This document shows positions 48,617 to 56,334 of a stretch of 64,000 nucleotides of DNA, in pieces. The notes beneath the pieces were generated by a model, which did not search any database, was not told where the DNA came from, and saw only the letters and a program-made list of their open reading frames with translations. Numbering within the stretch: position 1 is the first letter of the stretch; every line of letters starts with the position of its first letter. The translations under genes and the position numbers were made by a program. The DNA is from an uncultured Pseudoflavonifractor sp. (GTDB lineage Bacteria; Bacillota; Clostridia; Oscillospirales; Oscillospiraceae), in contig CANSYW010000003.1 of assembly GCA_947651395.1 (NCBI GenBank), positions 1 to 64,000 on the forward strand, read 5' to 3'.

Positions 48617-48880
48617 ATGAACGTCAAAAGAAATGTTGCGTTTCTGCTGGTCCTGGCAATGTTTGCCTCGCTGACCGCCTGCAGCCTGGGCAGCACCGCC
48701 AGCACTCCCACCCCCGCTGAGAGCAAGGCCGCTGAGCCTACGCAGAGCCAGGCTGTCGGTGGCAACGACGGCCCCGTGGAGACGGAGGACACCATCGTTC
48801 TGCGCTATGCCAGCAGCGACACCACCGCCAACTGGAACGAGGTGGACGGTCTGTCCAATGCCGAGTCCGATAAGTTCATA
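48617..48880 (+). pseudogene. TRAP-type binding lipoprotein (DctP-like), 3'-truncated
   Basis: The first ~88 residues of a periplasm-facing lipoprotein: signal 'MFASLTAC', Ser/Thr/Pro linker, then 'IVLRYASSDTTANWNEVDGLSNAE' in part, the start of a DctP/SBP fold. At about 48880 the sequence passes into a convergent AT-rich gene fragment; the open frame runs on to 49054 only as nonsense. The rest of DctP and the DctQM permease are missing. AGGAGGAG precedes the ATG. The operon has been cut by insertion or deletion. Confidence 0.75.
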
Positions 48881-49683
48881 GCCAAGAAAAAATTGGACAC
48901 TATGGCATGTACCATCCTATCAATCCAGCTATCCACCTCATTGAAGCCGACGACAATAATGTCGGTCCCATGCCTTTCTCTTGAGAATTCATCAAGGAAA
49001 GAACATCCGTCTCCCATCTTAATTGGACGCCAATTTTCATCATCAACAAGATAAAGATAGTGTCCGGTTCCCACGGTCTTTTTTCCATTAATTTTTAATG
49101 TTGCCATTCTCGCAGTCCCTTGAAACGCCCGAGATCCGTCGATGGCAAACGTATTATAAAAAACCGTGCTTAATGCGGTGCATGCGAAAGGTGCATTTTT
49201 GCCAATGCCATACGATCCGGCGCTATCACTATCCTTTGCTACTGAAGCTCCATCCGTATGTGCAAGTGCGCGCCATGGTGATTTTTCATCTTCAGAAGCA
49301 TAGGCGCCAGTTAGGCCTTTTGTATTAAAGTCGCTTGCGACCAGGACAGGAATTTCACTTCCTGCCAGCATCTGTTCGGCGGCGGAAAGGAAATCTTTAA
49401 GACGATTATCCATCCGCCCTTTCCAATTTTCTTTACAACTCTCAAGGCATTGACTGTATTCAGAAAAGAGCGCATGCTTTTCCTTTTGTATCATTCGGAG
49501 AGAAAACGTAACCTCAACGGGTCCATCAGCATCGGGATCCTTTGCGTCCAAAGAATTTTGGCAAATCTCTCTGGCCAAATTTTCGAGAAGCTCTTTGCCC
49601 TTAAAAAGCTCTATACCGCTGTCTGTATAACCTTGCTCATTTCCTGATCCCTTTAAAGGAAAATCCCAACATATTTTTCCCAT
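48881..49683 (-). pseudogene. GHKL-type ATPase, 3'-truncated
   Basis: The N-terminal ~268 residues of a histidine-kinase/Hsp90/MutL-fold ATPase. The N-box is 'LAREICQNSLDAKDPDADGPV' in part (Glu and Asn for Mg-ATP); 'SAGSYGIGKNAPFACTAL' is a glycine-rich ATP lid. Past 'VSNFFLA' the frame enters antisense of the TRAP gene and stops at 48805. Full-size relatives are larger, stand-alone proteins seen in defence-type islands. A 76-residue partner gene lies upstream under one promoter. The family is clear, the system is not. Confidence 0.7.
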
Positions 49684-49731
49684 ATGAGTCCCTGCTTTCT
49701 AATGTATCTTGTATTTGGGGCTTGGATAACT

Positions 49732-49962
49732 TCATTCCAAGGTGAACTTTCCTTCCTCAGCTTCATTACCGCTAAATTTTGCTCGAGCACTCTTAAGCTC
49801 TTTCTCTAAATATGTAAAAATCTTTTTCACATCTTCTTCTGAATAGTCATAAGATGATGTGTTTGCGCAGTTTCCGATTAGGCGAATCATTTCGGCGGCT
49901 TTATTTGTCCGCGCAACTACAATTCGCACAAATTTTTCGCGCCGACTTTCTTGTGTGTCCAT
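49732..49962 (-). CDS. Small protein upstream of the GHKL ATPase, unknown
   Basis: A 76-residue charged, mostly helical protein ('REKFVRIVVARTNKAAEMIRLIGNCANT', in part) with a predicted C-terminal helix rich in Lys/Glu. I do not recognise a named family. It has a perfect promoter and AGAAAGG site and precedes the ATPase by 48 bp, so the two form one transcription unit, probably a cofactor or regulator of the ATPase. Confidence 0.65.
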   Translation of the reverse strand: MDTQESRREKFVRIVVARTNKAAEMIRLIGNCANTSSYDYSEEDVKKIFTYLEKELKSARAKFSGNEAEEGKFTLE

Positions 49963-49985
49963 CTTATCACAACCTTTCTAAATAT

Positions 49986-50014
49986 ATTATATCGTGTCGA
50001 TTTTTGGTTGTCAA
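49986..50014 (-). promoter_or_regulatory. Consensus promoter of the ATPase module
   Basis: Minus strand TTGACA (50009-50014), 17 bp, TATAAT (49986-49991). The remaining intergenic bases (50015-50146) are AT-rich with no gene. Confidence 0.85.
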
Positions 50015-50146
50015 TCATAATGAAAATTATTTTAAAAATATTATTAAAATAATTACAAATCTTAAATAGGAAACAGCTACCTTACAGTAAGCAAATGAAT
50101 AGGCCAGGGGCGGTTCGATCCATCCGCCCCTGGCCTTGCTTTACGT

Positions 50147-51022
50147 TTATATCTGATTCAATTCCTCCTGTAGCCGTTCCACAATAGCAGCTTTATCCTC
50201 CTCTGTCCTTACCCGGTCATATTCCGTCAGTACCTCATCCCGGAGCCGCTCGGACTCCATCTCCCATGCCAAAAAGTCTGCCTTGCTCATGGTACCCTTT
50301 TTTGTCCGGGCAAAGTATTTCTTATACGCCCGCTGGTGGATGGCCCAGACCGGGTGGTTCAATACCTTGGCCCGGAAGCTCTTAGTGGAGCCGACCTCCC
50401 GGCAAGTCTTGCCATCCTCGCTGTTGGGTGCAGGTTGGTCGCAGTAGTTGTAGCTGGCCCCTGGCGTCTGCAAAAACCACCGGCCGCAGTTGGCGCACCG
50501 CTTGGGCACGAAGCCCCGTTGCAGTCCCCGCATCAGCTCCACATAGACGAAGTCCGCCAGCCGGTCAAAGTACAGTTTCTCCACCAACTCGTGGTGATCC
50601 TCGTCGATCTCCAGCACAGCGTACTGGATGTTCACCTGAGGCGCATCCACCTCCGGCGACTTCCCCAGGCTCACACCACTCACTAACGCATCCAAACCGC
50701 TCTCATAGATCTGCTGGGCCAGAGTTTTTTTCCTCTGACCTTTCTTTTTCTCAAAGACCCGCGGGAACGCATCCTCCAGGAACCAAGCGTAGCGCTCCCG
50801 GATTGCTGTCACGTCCTCACCAACAGAGAGGTAAAGACGCACGATCCTGTTGTGGAGCGCAGCAGTGTCACCGCTGCCGTAATTGAGTAGCACCGTCAGC
50901 GCGGCACCGTAAGGGATCATAGAGGGATCGTCCTCTACCCAGTAGCCATCCATGCCAAACTGCACTTTTACGTGAGTGCGGGGACGGTCAATGTCAAACA
51001 GATCTTTTCCCAGAACGCCCAT
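50147..51022 (-). CDS. DUF6076 domain protein
   Basis: A 291-residue protein typical of integrative elements in gut Clostridia. It has a helical N-terminal half, then a zinc-ribbon-like segment 'RCANCGRWFLQTPGASYNYC' (20 residues) with two more possible ligands shortly after (CDQ, TCRE), then a Lys-rich C-terminus. Role unknown. The start at 51022 has GGGAGG 8 nt upstream; an ATG at 51073 would lie at or before the predicted transcription start. Confidence 0.75.
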   Translation of the reverse strand: MGVLGKDLFDIDRPRTHVKVQFGMDGYWVEDDPSMIPYGAALTVLLNYGSGDTAALHNRIVRLYLSVGEDVTAIRERYAWFLEDAFPRVFEKKKGQRKKTLAQQIYESGLDALVSGVSLGKSPEVDAPQVNIQYAVLEIDEDHHELVEKLYFDRLADFVYVELMRGLQRGFVPKRCANCGRWFLQTPGASYNYCDQPAPNSEDGKTCREVGSTKSFRAKVLNHPVWAIHQRAYKKYFARTKKGTMSKADFLAWEMESERLRDEVLTEYDRVRTEEDKAAIVERLQEELNQI

Positions 51023-51077
51023 GGCGGTGTCCTCCCAGTAGATAATGTAATCCGACCAATATAGTGTATGCATCTAT

Positions 51078-51106
51078 ATGATACAAAACCCATTGACGAA
51101 TGTCAA
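51078..51106 (-). promoter_or_regulatory. Promoter of the DUF6076 gene
   Basis: Minus strand TTGACA (51101-51106), 17 bp, TATCAT (51078-51083). A short palindrome TTGAC-GAAT-GTCAA overlaps the -35. Confidence 0.7.
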
Positions 51107-51177
51107 GCACAGTGCTACCATGAGCGACAGAGATAGAGAACGAAGTGCAAAATAACAAAATCGAAAGGAGCAACACT

Positions 51178-51392
51178 GTGAAAGAATCCAAGTACAAGTC
51201 CTACGACGACCTGCCGCTGTTTTTGAATGCGGAGTTGGTGGCTCAGGTACTGGACATTGCCCCATCGAGTGCCTACGAACTATGCACGAGCCGGAGTTCC
51301 CAACGCTCCGCATCGGCAACAGGATGGTGGTGCCAAAGGAGAAGTTCGTCCAGTGGGTAGAGGGACACACGAAGGGAGGTGCTACAAAGTGA
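51178..51392 (+). pseudogene. Excisionase/HTH DNA-binding protein, frameshifted
   Basis: GTG start at 51178 with AGGAG 7 nt upstream. It reads 'KYKSYDDLPLFLNAELVAQVL' in part, then 'DIAPSSAYEL', the first half of a MerR-like excisionase fold. One base is missing near 51281; in the next frame it goes on 'MHEPEFPTLRIGNRMVVPKEK' in part to 'QWVEGHTKGGATK' and stops at 51390-51392. A 1-nt deletion therefore inactivates a ~71-residue excisionase. Confidence 0.75.
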
Positions 51393-51790
51393 TGAACGGA
51401 TGGCAAAAGCAAGATCTGCTCAAGCGGCGGTTCACACTGCCCAATGAACTGTTCTCACTGGAGCTGAACTCTGCGGAAATCTCGATTTACGCCTACCTGC
51501 TCTACTGCGAGGATCGCAAGACCCATCAGTGCTGGCCGTCCTACAAGAGGATCGCGAAAGAGGTGGGCCTCTCACCCAAGACGGTGTGGAAGTACATCAT
51601 CGAGCTGGTGGACAAGGGCCTCATCTCTACGGAGAACACTACGGTCATCACCAAGAAGGGTGTCAAGCGCAACGGAAGTCTGCGGTATACCATCCAGCCC
51701 ATTCAGGAAGCGGTGGAGCTGTACCACCGGCGGCAGCTCAGAAAGTTGGAGTTGGATGCGGCGAGATGGAAAGCGGCAAAGGTTGGGTGA
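51392..51790 (+). CDS. Helix-turn-helix (replication/transfer-type) protein
   Basis: A 132-residue winged-helix protein: 'RRFTLPNELFSLELNSAEIS', 'AYLLYCEDRKTHQCWPSYKRIAKEVGLS' and 'KTVWKYIIELVDKGLI'. It resembles the HTH domain proteins found just before the integrase in Tn916/Tn1549-like elements. GGGAGG upstream; TGATG overlap with the excisionase. Its end abuts the integrase fragment, whose N-terminus is missing, so the last residues may be altered. Confidence 0.7.
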   Translation: MNGWQKQDLLKRRFTLPNELFSLELNSAEISIYAYLLYCEDRKTHQCWPSYKRIAKEVGLSPKTVWKYIIELVDKGLISTENTTVITKKGVKRNGSLRYTIQPIQEAVELYHRRQLRKLELDAARWKAAKVG

Positions 51791-52646
51791 GTGCGCCCTC
51801 AATGACAAGCAACTGGACAAGTTCATGGAAGCAATCCAGCGGGACGAGGGCTGGAGGGATTTCTTCTACACTGAATTGACTATCGGCCTGCGCTGTGGCG
51901 AGCTCTGCGGGCTGAAGTGGGAGGACTTCGATGAGGAAACGGGGACGCTGAAGATCCAGCGCACTGTCCATGTTAGGAGAGAAGGTGCCCTGGACGTAGG
52001 CGAACCCAAGACAGGGAAGGGGAACCGAAAGATCGTCCTGCCGGCCACAACAGCGGCGATACTCCGGGAGCGGAAGAAAACCGCCTTGACCGAGTGGATA
52101 TTCCCCCCAGCCGCTGAAGCCGGAGGAGCCGACCAATCCCCACTCAGCCTATTACCATATGAAGGCTATCTTGAAAAGGGAGGGACTGCCCAGCATCCGC
52201 TTCCACGATCTGCGGCATACCTTTGCCACCACGGCCCTGGGCAGCGGGATGGACGTGCCATGCTGGGCCACGTGTCGGCGGCTACTACCTTGGACATCTA
52301 TACCCATGTCACCGACACCATACAGACCGAGGCGGCCGCTAAAATCGACCAGGGCATAGGAAAAGCGGCCCCGCAGGAGCAACCCGCAGAGCCGCAAGAG
52401 AAACGAACTATGACCACCTTCCAACCATACATCGGCAAAATGTGTAAGCCGGGTACCGGCTATATCGGCCAGAAGGACCCAAATCTGTGGGAGGGGCGAT
52501 ATTCACCCACATGGATTAATGGTAAGAAACATGCCAGAAATGTCTACACCCACACCCGCGAAGAGTGTGAGAAGAAGTTAAAAGTGCTGATTGTGGAGAT
52601 GAAGGCGGAACTGGCGGAGCTGAAGCAGCGGAAGATAAAGAGGTAA
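51786..52646 (+). pseudogene. Tyrosine integrase remnant
   Basis: The catalytic half of a phage-type recombinase. Frame 1 gives 'TELTIGLRCGELCGLKWEDF' (catalytic Arg) to about 52105. A shift then gives 'SIRFHDLRHTFATTALGSGM' (His-x-x-Arg), and after a short deletion near 52256 frame 1 resumes 'MLGHVSAATTLDIYTHV' with the second His and the active Tyr. The tail 'KMCKPGTGYIGQKDPNLWEG' (20 residues) is the usual C-terminal extension of clostridial conjugative-element integrases. The N-terminal arm and core-binding domains are gone. Not functional. Confidence 0.85.
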
Positions 52647-52654
52647 TACACAAC

Positions 52655-52686
52655 AAAAAGGGCGTGGATTATTCCATGCCCTTTTT
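52655..52686. terminator. Bidirectional terminator after the integrase
   Basis: A 13-bp stem (52655-52667 / 52674-52686, one G-U) with A5 and T5 ends, between the integrase remnant and the converging parA. Confidence 0.8.
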
Positions 52687-52711
52687 GGTCATATTCATTA
52701 AAGGGAAAAGG

Positions 52712-53734
52712 TTAAAAAATTCTTGCAACAACATCTTGGATGTTGTTTATGCAGTTTTGGCGATACTCTTCTTTTACCTGAACGCGTTGACCAAGGACAT
52801 CCAGGCGTCCAGAGCTGAGTGTATAAAATGGACAGCCACGCGCACTCGAGACAACACCGGTGGTCTGAAAGTCACGAACATTGGTTACACCATCCTCAAT
52901 TTTGGAAAAGGTAAAAATTTCAGGGTGGCTTTTTAGCAGGGACTCGACATCACGATCAATTGCGCTCAGCACAGTAGAATAGGCTGATGCAGGTCCCATG
53001 TACTGTGTTAAACGATTCTTTAGAATCATATGAACTTTGGGAAGTTCATTTCCCGCTTCCCTCATCTTTTCTGCAAAGGCATATCGGGTATAAATTTCAG
53101 AAGGGAGCTTCAACCCATACACCAAAGAAAAAGCGTTCTGAATTGCTCGTCTCGAAGAGTCATCTGCCATAACAGGAAGAACGATTTTGTGGCAAGCAGC
53201 AATTGCAATCTGTGTATAGATGGAAAAGCTGGGGTTCGCGTCAAAGAAAACTACATCGTACTCTTCTTCAAGATTGGCAAGAAAATCGTTGAGCCAATTA
53301 ATAATTGCCAGCCAAGTATTGGTGCCGGGGATTTGGTTATTGGCCAGGGTGGAAATTGCGTTCGCCTGAAGTTCCAGCAAAGGATCTCCACACACCAAGT
53401 AGATGTTTTTCGGTATGTAATTGTTGAACTCCGCAGGCGTTGTGATATAATCTGATGTAGTGAAGGCTGGCACCGAATAAGGAGAGGGAAGGCGCATTTG
53501 GAAATAACCGCCGATTGTTGCACGCGGAGAAGTTCCTTGGCGCTTCAAAAGATTATCACTTCCGCCCTGATTTAAACCTCCAAGTAGCAACTCCGAAAGA
53601 TTCGCCTGAGGGCAAACATCAATTGCCAAAACTTTTTTTGCTGGGTTTTGACGTGCATATTCACAAATGATTTGAAATGTCAGACTGGTCTTTCCGGTGC
53701 CGCCTTTATTGTTCCAAGACATAATACGTTCCAT
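52712..53734 (-). CDS. ParA-family ATPase (orphan)
   Basis: A 340-residue deviant-Walker ATPase: 'SWNNKGGTGKTSLTFQI', 'VLAIDVCPQANLSELLLGG' (Walker A', switch I with Cys where Asp-x-Asp/Pro is usual) and 'YDVVFFDANPSFSIYTQIAIAA'. Such proteins segregate plasmids or elements on DNA. No ParB or centromere repeat is adjacent. It is AT-richer than the core genes. GGAGG lies 8 nt before the ATG. It likely came with the island. Confidence 0.85.
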   Translation of the reverse strand: MERIMSWNNKGGTGKTSLTFQIICEYARQNPAKKVLAIDVCPQANLSELLLGGLNQGGSDNLLKRQGTSPRATIGGYFQMRLPSPYSVPAFTTSDYITTPAEFNNYIPKNIYLVCGDPLLELQANAISTLANNQIPGTNTWLAIINWLNDFLANLEEEYDVVFFDANPSFSIYTQIAIAACHKIVLPVMADDSSRRAIQNAFSLVYGLKLPSEIYTRYAFAEKMREAGNELPKVHMILKNRLTQYMGPASAYSTVLSAIDRDVESLLKSHPEIFTFSKIEDGVTNVRDFQTTGVVSSARGCPFYTLSSGRLDVLGQRVQVKEEYRQNCINNIQDVVARIF

Positions 53735-53762
53735 ATATCCATCCTCCCTTTAAGTATTACGA

Positions 53763-53795
53763 TGACATTGTAGCGTATATTTTATACAATGTCAA
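53763..53795 (-). promoter_or_regulatory. parA promoter built into a 10-bp inverted repeat
   Basis: Minus strand TTGACA (53790-53795), 17 bp, TACAAT (53767-53772). The perfect repeat TGACATTGTA (53763-53772) / TACAATGTCA (53785-53794) coincides with both promoter boxes, which suggests autorepression. Confidence 0.75.
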
Positions 53796-53851
53796 GTCTA
53801 TTTTGTACAGAACCATCAAATCCTGCACCGCAATATACAATATACAAAGAG

Positions 53852-53884
53852 AAGCCCTCTGAAATCAATGATTTCAGAGGGCTT
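53852..53884 (-). terminator. Terminator of tRNA-Pro
   Basis: A 16-bp stem (53852-53867 / 53869-53884) directly after the tRNA on the minus strand, then CTCTTTG. Confidence 0.75.
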
Positions 53885-53885
53885 T

Positions 53886-53960
53886 TGGTCCGAGTGACTG
53901 GAGTCGAACCAGCCTGGGCTTGGTCCCAAACCAAGTGCCTAACCGATAGGCTACACCCGG
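53886..53960 (-). tRNA. tRNA-Pro (TGG)
   Basis: Acceptor CCGGGTG / CACTCGG (one G-U), D-arm, anticodon arm CTTGG-TTTGGGA-CCAAG with anticodon TGG, T-arm CTGGTTCGACTCCAG, discriminator A and encoded CCA (53886-53888). It marks the right edge of the AT-rich island. Confidence 0.95.
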
Positions 53961-54063
53961 ATGACAAAGCCTATTATAAGATAAAATTCCGGCTATTGCA
54001 AGATTTTCTTGCCTGTGGTATGCTAAACAATAAATCAGACCATACAAAGCGAGGAAGAGCTTT

Positions 54064-54738
54064 ATGCGAATGCGGAAAAAACCCAATCTGATACCGCGGC
54101 TGGAGGCCTGCGGGGCGCTTGTGATCACCGATCCCAAGGAGCGGCGGGGCCGCTGGCGGGAGTTGATGCCCGGCTGCCGGGAGGTACGGGTGGAGTTGGG
54201 CTGCGGCAAGGGCCGGTTCACCGTGGGCACCGCCCAGGCGGAGAGCGATGTGCTTCTCATCGCCATTGAGCGGGTGCCTGACGCCATGGTCATCGCCGCG
54301 GAGCGGGCCCGGGGGCTGGGGCTCAATAACGTCTATTTTATTGACGCCGACGCCGCTGATCTGGAGGCCTACTTTGCCCCCGGCGAGGTGGGGCGGGTCT
54401 ACATCAATTTCTGCGACCCCTGGCCCGGGGCCCGGTATGCCAAGCGGAGGCTGACCCATCCCGGATTCCTGCTCAAGGATCGGAAGATCCTCTCCGCCGG
54501 AGGGCAGATCCATTTTAAAACAGACAACCACGACCTGTTTGAGTGGTCCCTGTTTCAGTTTCCGAAGGCGGGCTTTGTCCTTTCGGAGGTGACCCGGGAT
54601 CTTCACGCCCAGGGTCCCACAGGAGTGATGACCGACTATGAGGAGAAGTTTTACCAGATGGGCACCCCCATCAACCGCTGTGTAGGCACCATGGCGGAGC
54701 TTCCCGCGGAAAAGGTCGAGGAGAAAAGGGAGGACTGA
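54064..54738 (+). CDS. trmB: tRNA (guanine-N7-)-methyltransferase
   Basis: A 224-residue SAM enzyme that makes m7G46 in tRNA. The SAM site is 'VRVELGCGKGRFTVGTA', followed by 'IAIERVPDAMVIAAERA' and 'VYINFCDPWPGARYAKRRLTHPGFL' in part (catalytic Asp and tRNA contacts), ending with 'TDYEEKFYQMGTPINR'. GAGGAAGAG upstream. Confidence 0.94.
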   Translation: MRMRKKPNLIPRLEACGALVITDPKERRGRWRELMPGCREVRVELGCGKGRFTVGTAQAESDVLLIAIERVPDAMVIAAERARGLGLNNVYFIDADAADLEAYFAPGEVGRVYINFCDPWPGARYAKRRLTHPGFLLKDRKILSAGGQIHFKTDNHDLFEWSLFQFPKAGFVLSEVTRDLHAQGPTGVMTDYEEKFYQMGTPINRCVGTMAELPAEKVEEKRED

Positions 54739-54741
54739 CGC

Positions 54742-54763
54742 ACCCATCCGTCTGTGGCGCATA
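54742..54763 (+). promoter_or_regulatory. Candidate sigma-K-type promoter
   Basis: ACC (54742-54744), 15 bp, CATAAGATG (54760-54768). It resembles the sigma-K pattern (AC plus CATAnnnTA) and lies 60 bp before the Cys-rich peptide gene. No sigma-A boxes are evident. Confidence 0.4.
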
Positions 54764-54829
54764 AGATGTATCAGAGCCGGTCAGGAAGGACCTGCCGGAC
54801 TCAAATCCTTATTTGGGAGGTACTTCTCT

Positions 54830-54991
54830 ATGGGGTGCTGCAATAACGGTTGTGGCGGCTGGGGCGGCGGAAGCTGCCTGTGGATCATCCTGCTTCTCAT
54901 CATCATTTGCTGCTGCTGTGGTGGCGGGAACTGGGGCGGCTGTGGCTGCGGTTGTGGGAACAACTGTGGCTGCAACAACGGCTGCTGCTGA
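54830..54991 (+). CDS. Cysteine/glycine-rich 53-residue protein (chorion HCB-like)
   Basis: A tiny protein with 15 Cys and 17 Gly among 53 residues. A hydrophobic core (residues 17-26, 'LWIILLLIII') is followed directly by four cysteines, and both flanks are Gly/Cys/Asn repeats ('GCGCGCGNNCGCNNGCC'). GGGAGGT 8 nt before the ATG and a strong terminator after the stop show it is a real gene. Clostridial genomes label such proteins 'chorion class high-cysteine HCB'. With the sigma-K-like promoter, a spore-coat role is possible, but unproven. Confidence 0.8.
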   Translation: MGCCNNGCGGWGGGSCLWIILLLIIICCCCGGGNWGGCGCGCGNNCGCNNGCC

Positions 54992-55011
54992 GCGATCAAG
55001 GGTAAATAATA

Positions 55012-55048
55012 CGACGGGCGGGACCGATCTGGTCCCGCCCGTCGCCTT
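55012..55048 (+). terminator. Terminator of the Cys-rich peptide gene
   Basis: A 14-bp GC stem (55012-55025 / 55031-55044) followed by CCTTTT. Confidence 0.85.
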
Positions 55049-55067
55049 TTATTATCAGGTTGGAAAA

Positions 55068-56009
55068 TTACAGCGGGTCGGTAAATACCGTGACGCCGCC
55101 GGCCTTGGCGCAGCCCTCCGGGGAATAGCTCCACCGCTCCAGCTTTCCCTGGGTAATAAAATAGCGGGGAGGCTCCGGACCGTCCGGGGCGGGGAGCAGG
55201 TCGATGACCAGCAGCTTCAGCTTCATCCGCTCCGGAAGGATGGATTTGATGTATACCGATACCCGTCCGCCTTCCCGGAGCCCCGCCTTGCACTCGGCCA
55301 GCCCGGACAGGTTGGGGGTGAGTTCAATAAAGGCTCCATAGTCCTTGATGCCGCGGACATAGCCCGGAACGGTCATTCCGGAGCGGAAGAGGGCGGCGTT
55401 TTCCTCCCAGGTGCCCAACAGTTCCTTGTGCGTGAGCTGAACACGCCGCTGCTGCCGGTCAATGCCCAGCACCGCGGCGTAGATTTCCTGTCCGAGCCGC
55501 AGCCGCTGTTCCGCATGGGCAATGCGGGAGACGCTGAGCCGCTCCACCCCGATCATGGAGGGGGCGCCGCAGCCAATGTCCACAAAGGCGCCGAAGGGCT
55601 CCAGATGGGTCACGGTGGCAGGCACCACCAGCCCGGGCGTCCAGTGAGTCAGAATGTGATCCATGGCAAGCTCCTGGGCCCGTCGGCGGGAGAGGAGGAG
55701 CTGTGGGGACTCCTCCGGGCCTTCTATGTCAAGGACAAGAAAGGAGACCGCCTTTCCCACCCGGGACAGAATAGCGATGTCCCGGGTGGTGCCCTCGGCA
55801 ATGCCAAGGGCGGCCTCTTCCCGTGGAATGCGTCCCGTAAAGGGACCAACCCTTACAATAAGGTCGTGGTTTTCCTCGCTGAGCAGGGCCGTCCCTTCCA
55901 GAACGACCCCCTCTGCCTTGGCCTGCCGCAGTCCCTCCACCGTGGCGCACAGCGCCTGGTTTCCCTCAGTCATGAGCAGGCGGCCCTCCGGGAGAAAACG
56001 CCTCGTCAA
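55068..56009 (-). CDS. S1 RNA-binding domain protein
   Basis: A ~313-residue cytoplasmic protein related to ribosomal protein S1, with at least two clear S1 domains in the C-terminal two-thirds ('GLVVPATVTHLEPFGAFVDIGCG' in part, 'MTVPGYVRGIKDYGAFIEL') and a weaker one in the N-terminal half ('VRVGPFTGRIPREE'). It probably binds mRNA or structured RNA. Start is uncertain: TTG at 56009 has AAAGGA 9 nt upstream, and ATG at 55973 is an alternative. The open frame beyond is not coding. Confidence 0.8.
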   Translation of the reverse strand: MTRRFLPEGRLLMTEGNQALCATVEGLRQAKAEGVVLEGTALLSEENHDLIVRVGPFTGRIPREEAALGIAEGTTRDIAILSRVGKAVSFLVLDIEGPEESPQLLLSRRRAQELAMDHILTHWTPGLVVPATVTHLEPFGAFVDIGCGAPSMIGVERLSVSRIAHAEQRLRLGQEIYAAVLGIDRQQRRVQLTHKELLGTWEENAALFRSGMTVPGYVRGIKDYGAFIELTPNLSGLAECKAGLREGGRVSVYIKSILPERMKLKLLVIDLLPAPDGPEPPRYFITQGKLERWSYSPEGCAKAGGVTVFTDPL

Positions 56010-56082
56010 ATTCACCAAATCCTTTCCGTTTGCGCACTGCAATTTTCTGGCTGGGATATGATATGCAAAGGGACAAGAGGAA

Positions 56083-56111
56083 TTGACACAGAGAAAAAGG
56101 ACACTTATAAT
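56083..56111 (+). promoter_or_regulatory. Promoter of the DUF951-hisC unit
   Basis: TTGACA (56083-56088), 17 bp, TATAAT (56106-56111): full consensus. Confidence 0.85.
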
Positions 56112-56142
56112 GATAGCAGCTTTACAAAAAGGGGGAGGGGCC

Positions 56143-56334
56143 ATGGATATCCGGGTAGGGGACGTGCTGGAGCTGAAAAAGCCCCATCCCTGTGGAAGCC
56201 ATCGTTGGCAGGTGCTTCGGGTGGGCATGGACTTCAAACTGCGCTGTGATCAGTGTGGGCATGAGCTCATGATCGCCCGGGCCAAGGCGGAGAAAAGCGT
56301 AAAAAAGGTCATACGGACGGAGGCGGAAGAATGA
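56143..56334 (+). CDS. DUF951 protein
   Basis: A 63-residue protein with a treble-clef-like pattern: 'KKPHPCGSHRWQVLRVGMD' and 'CDQCGHELMIARA' (Cys-His and Cys-x2-Cys). This matches DUF951, a widespread small Firmicutes family with no known function, often near ychF or parB. GGGGGAGGGG precedes the ATG. Overlaps the next gene by 4 nt. Confidence 0.85.
   Translation: MDIRVGDVLELKKPHPCGSHRWQVLRVGMDFKLRCDQCGHELMIARAKAEKSVKKVIRTEAEE

Noticed and set aside
48880-53960. tRNA-Pro 3' end as the attachment site of the island
   Set aside because: I found no direct repeat of the tRNA end near 48.88 kb; the left edge looks like a deletion junction.
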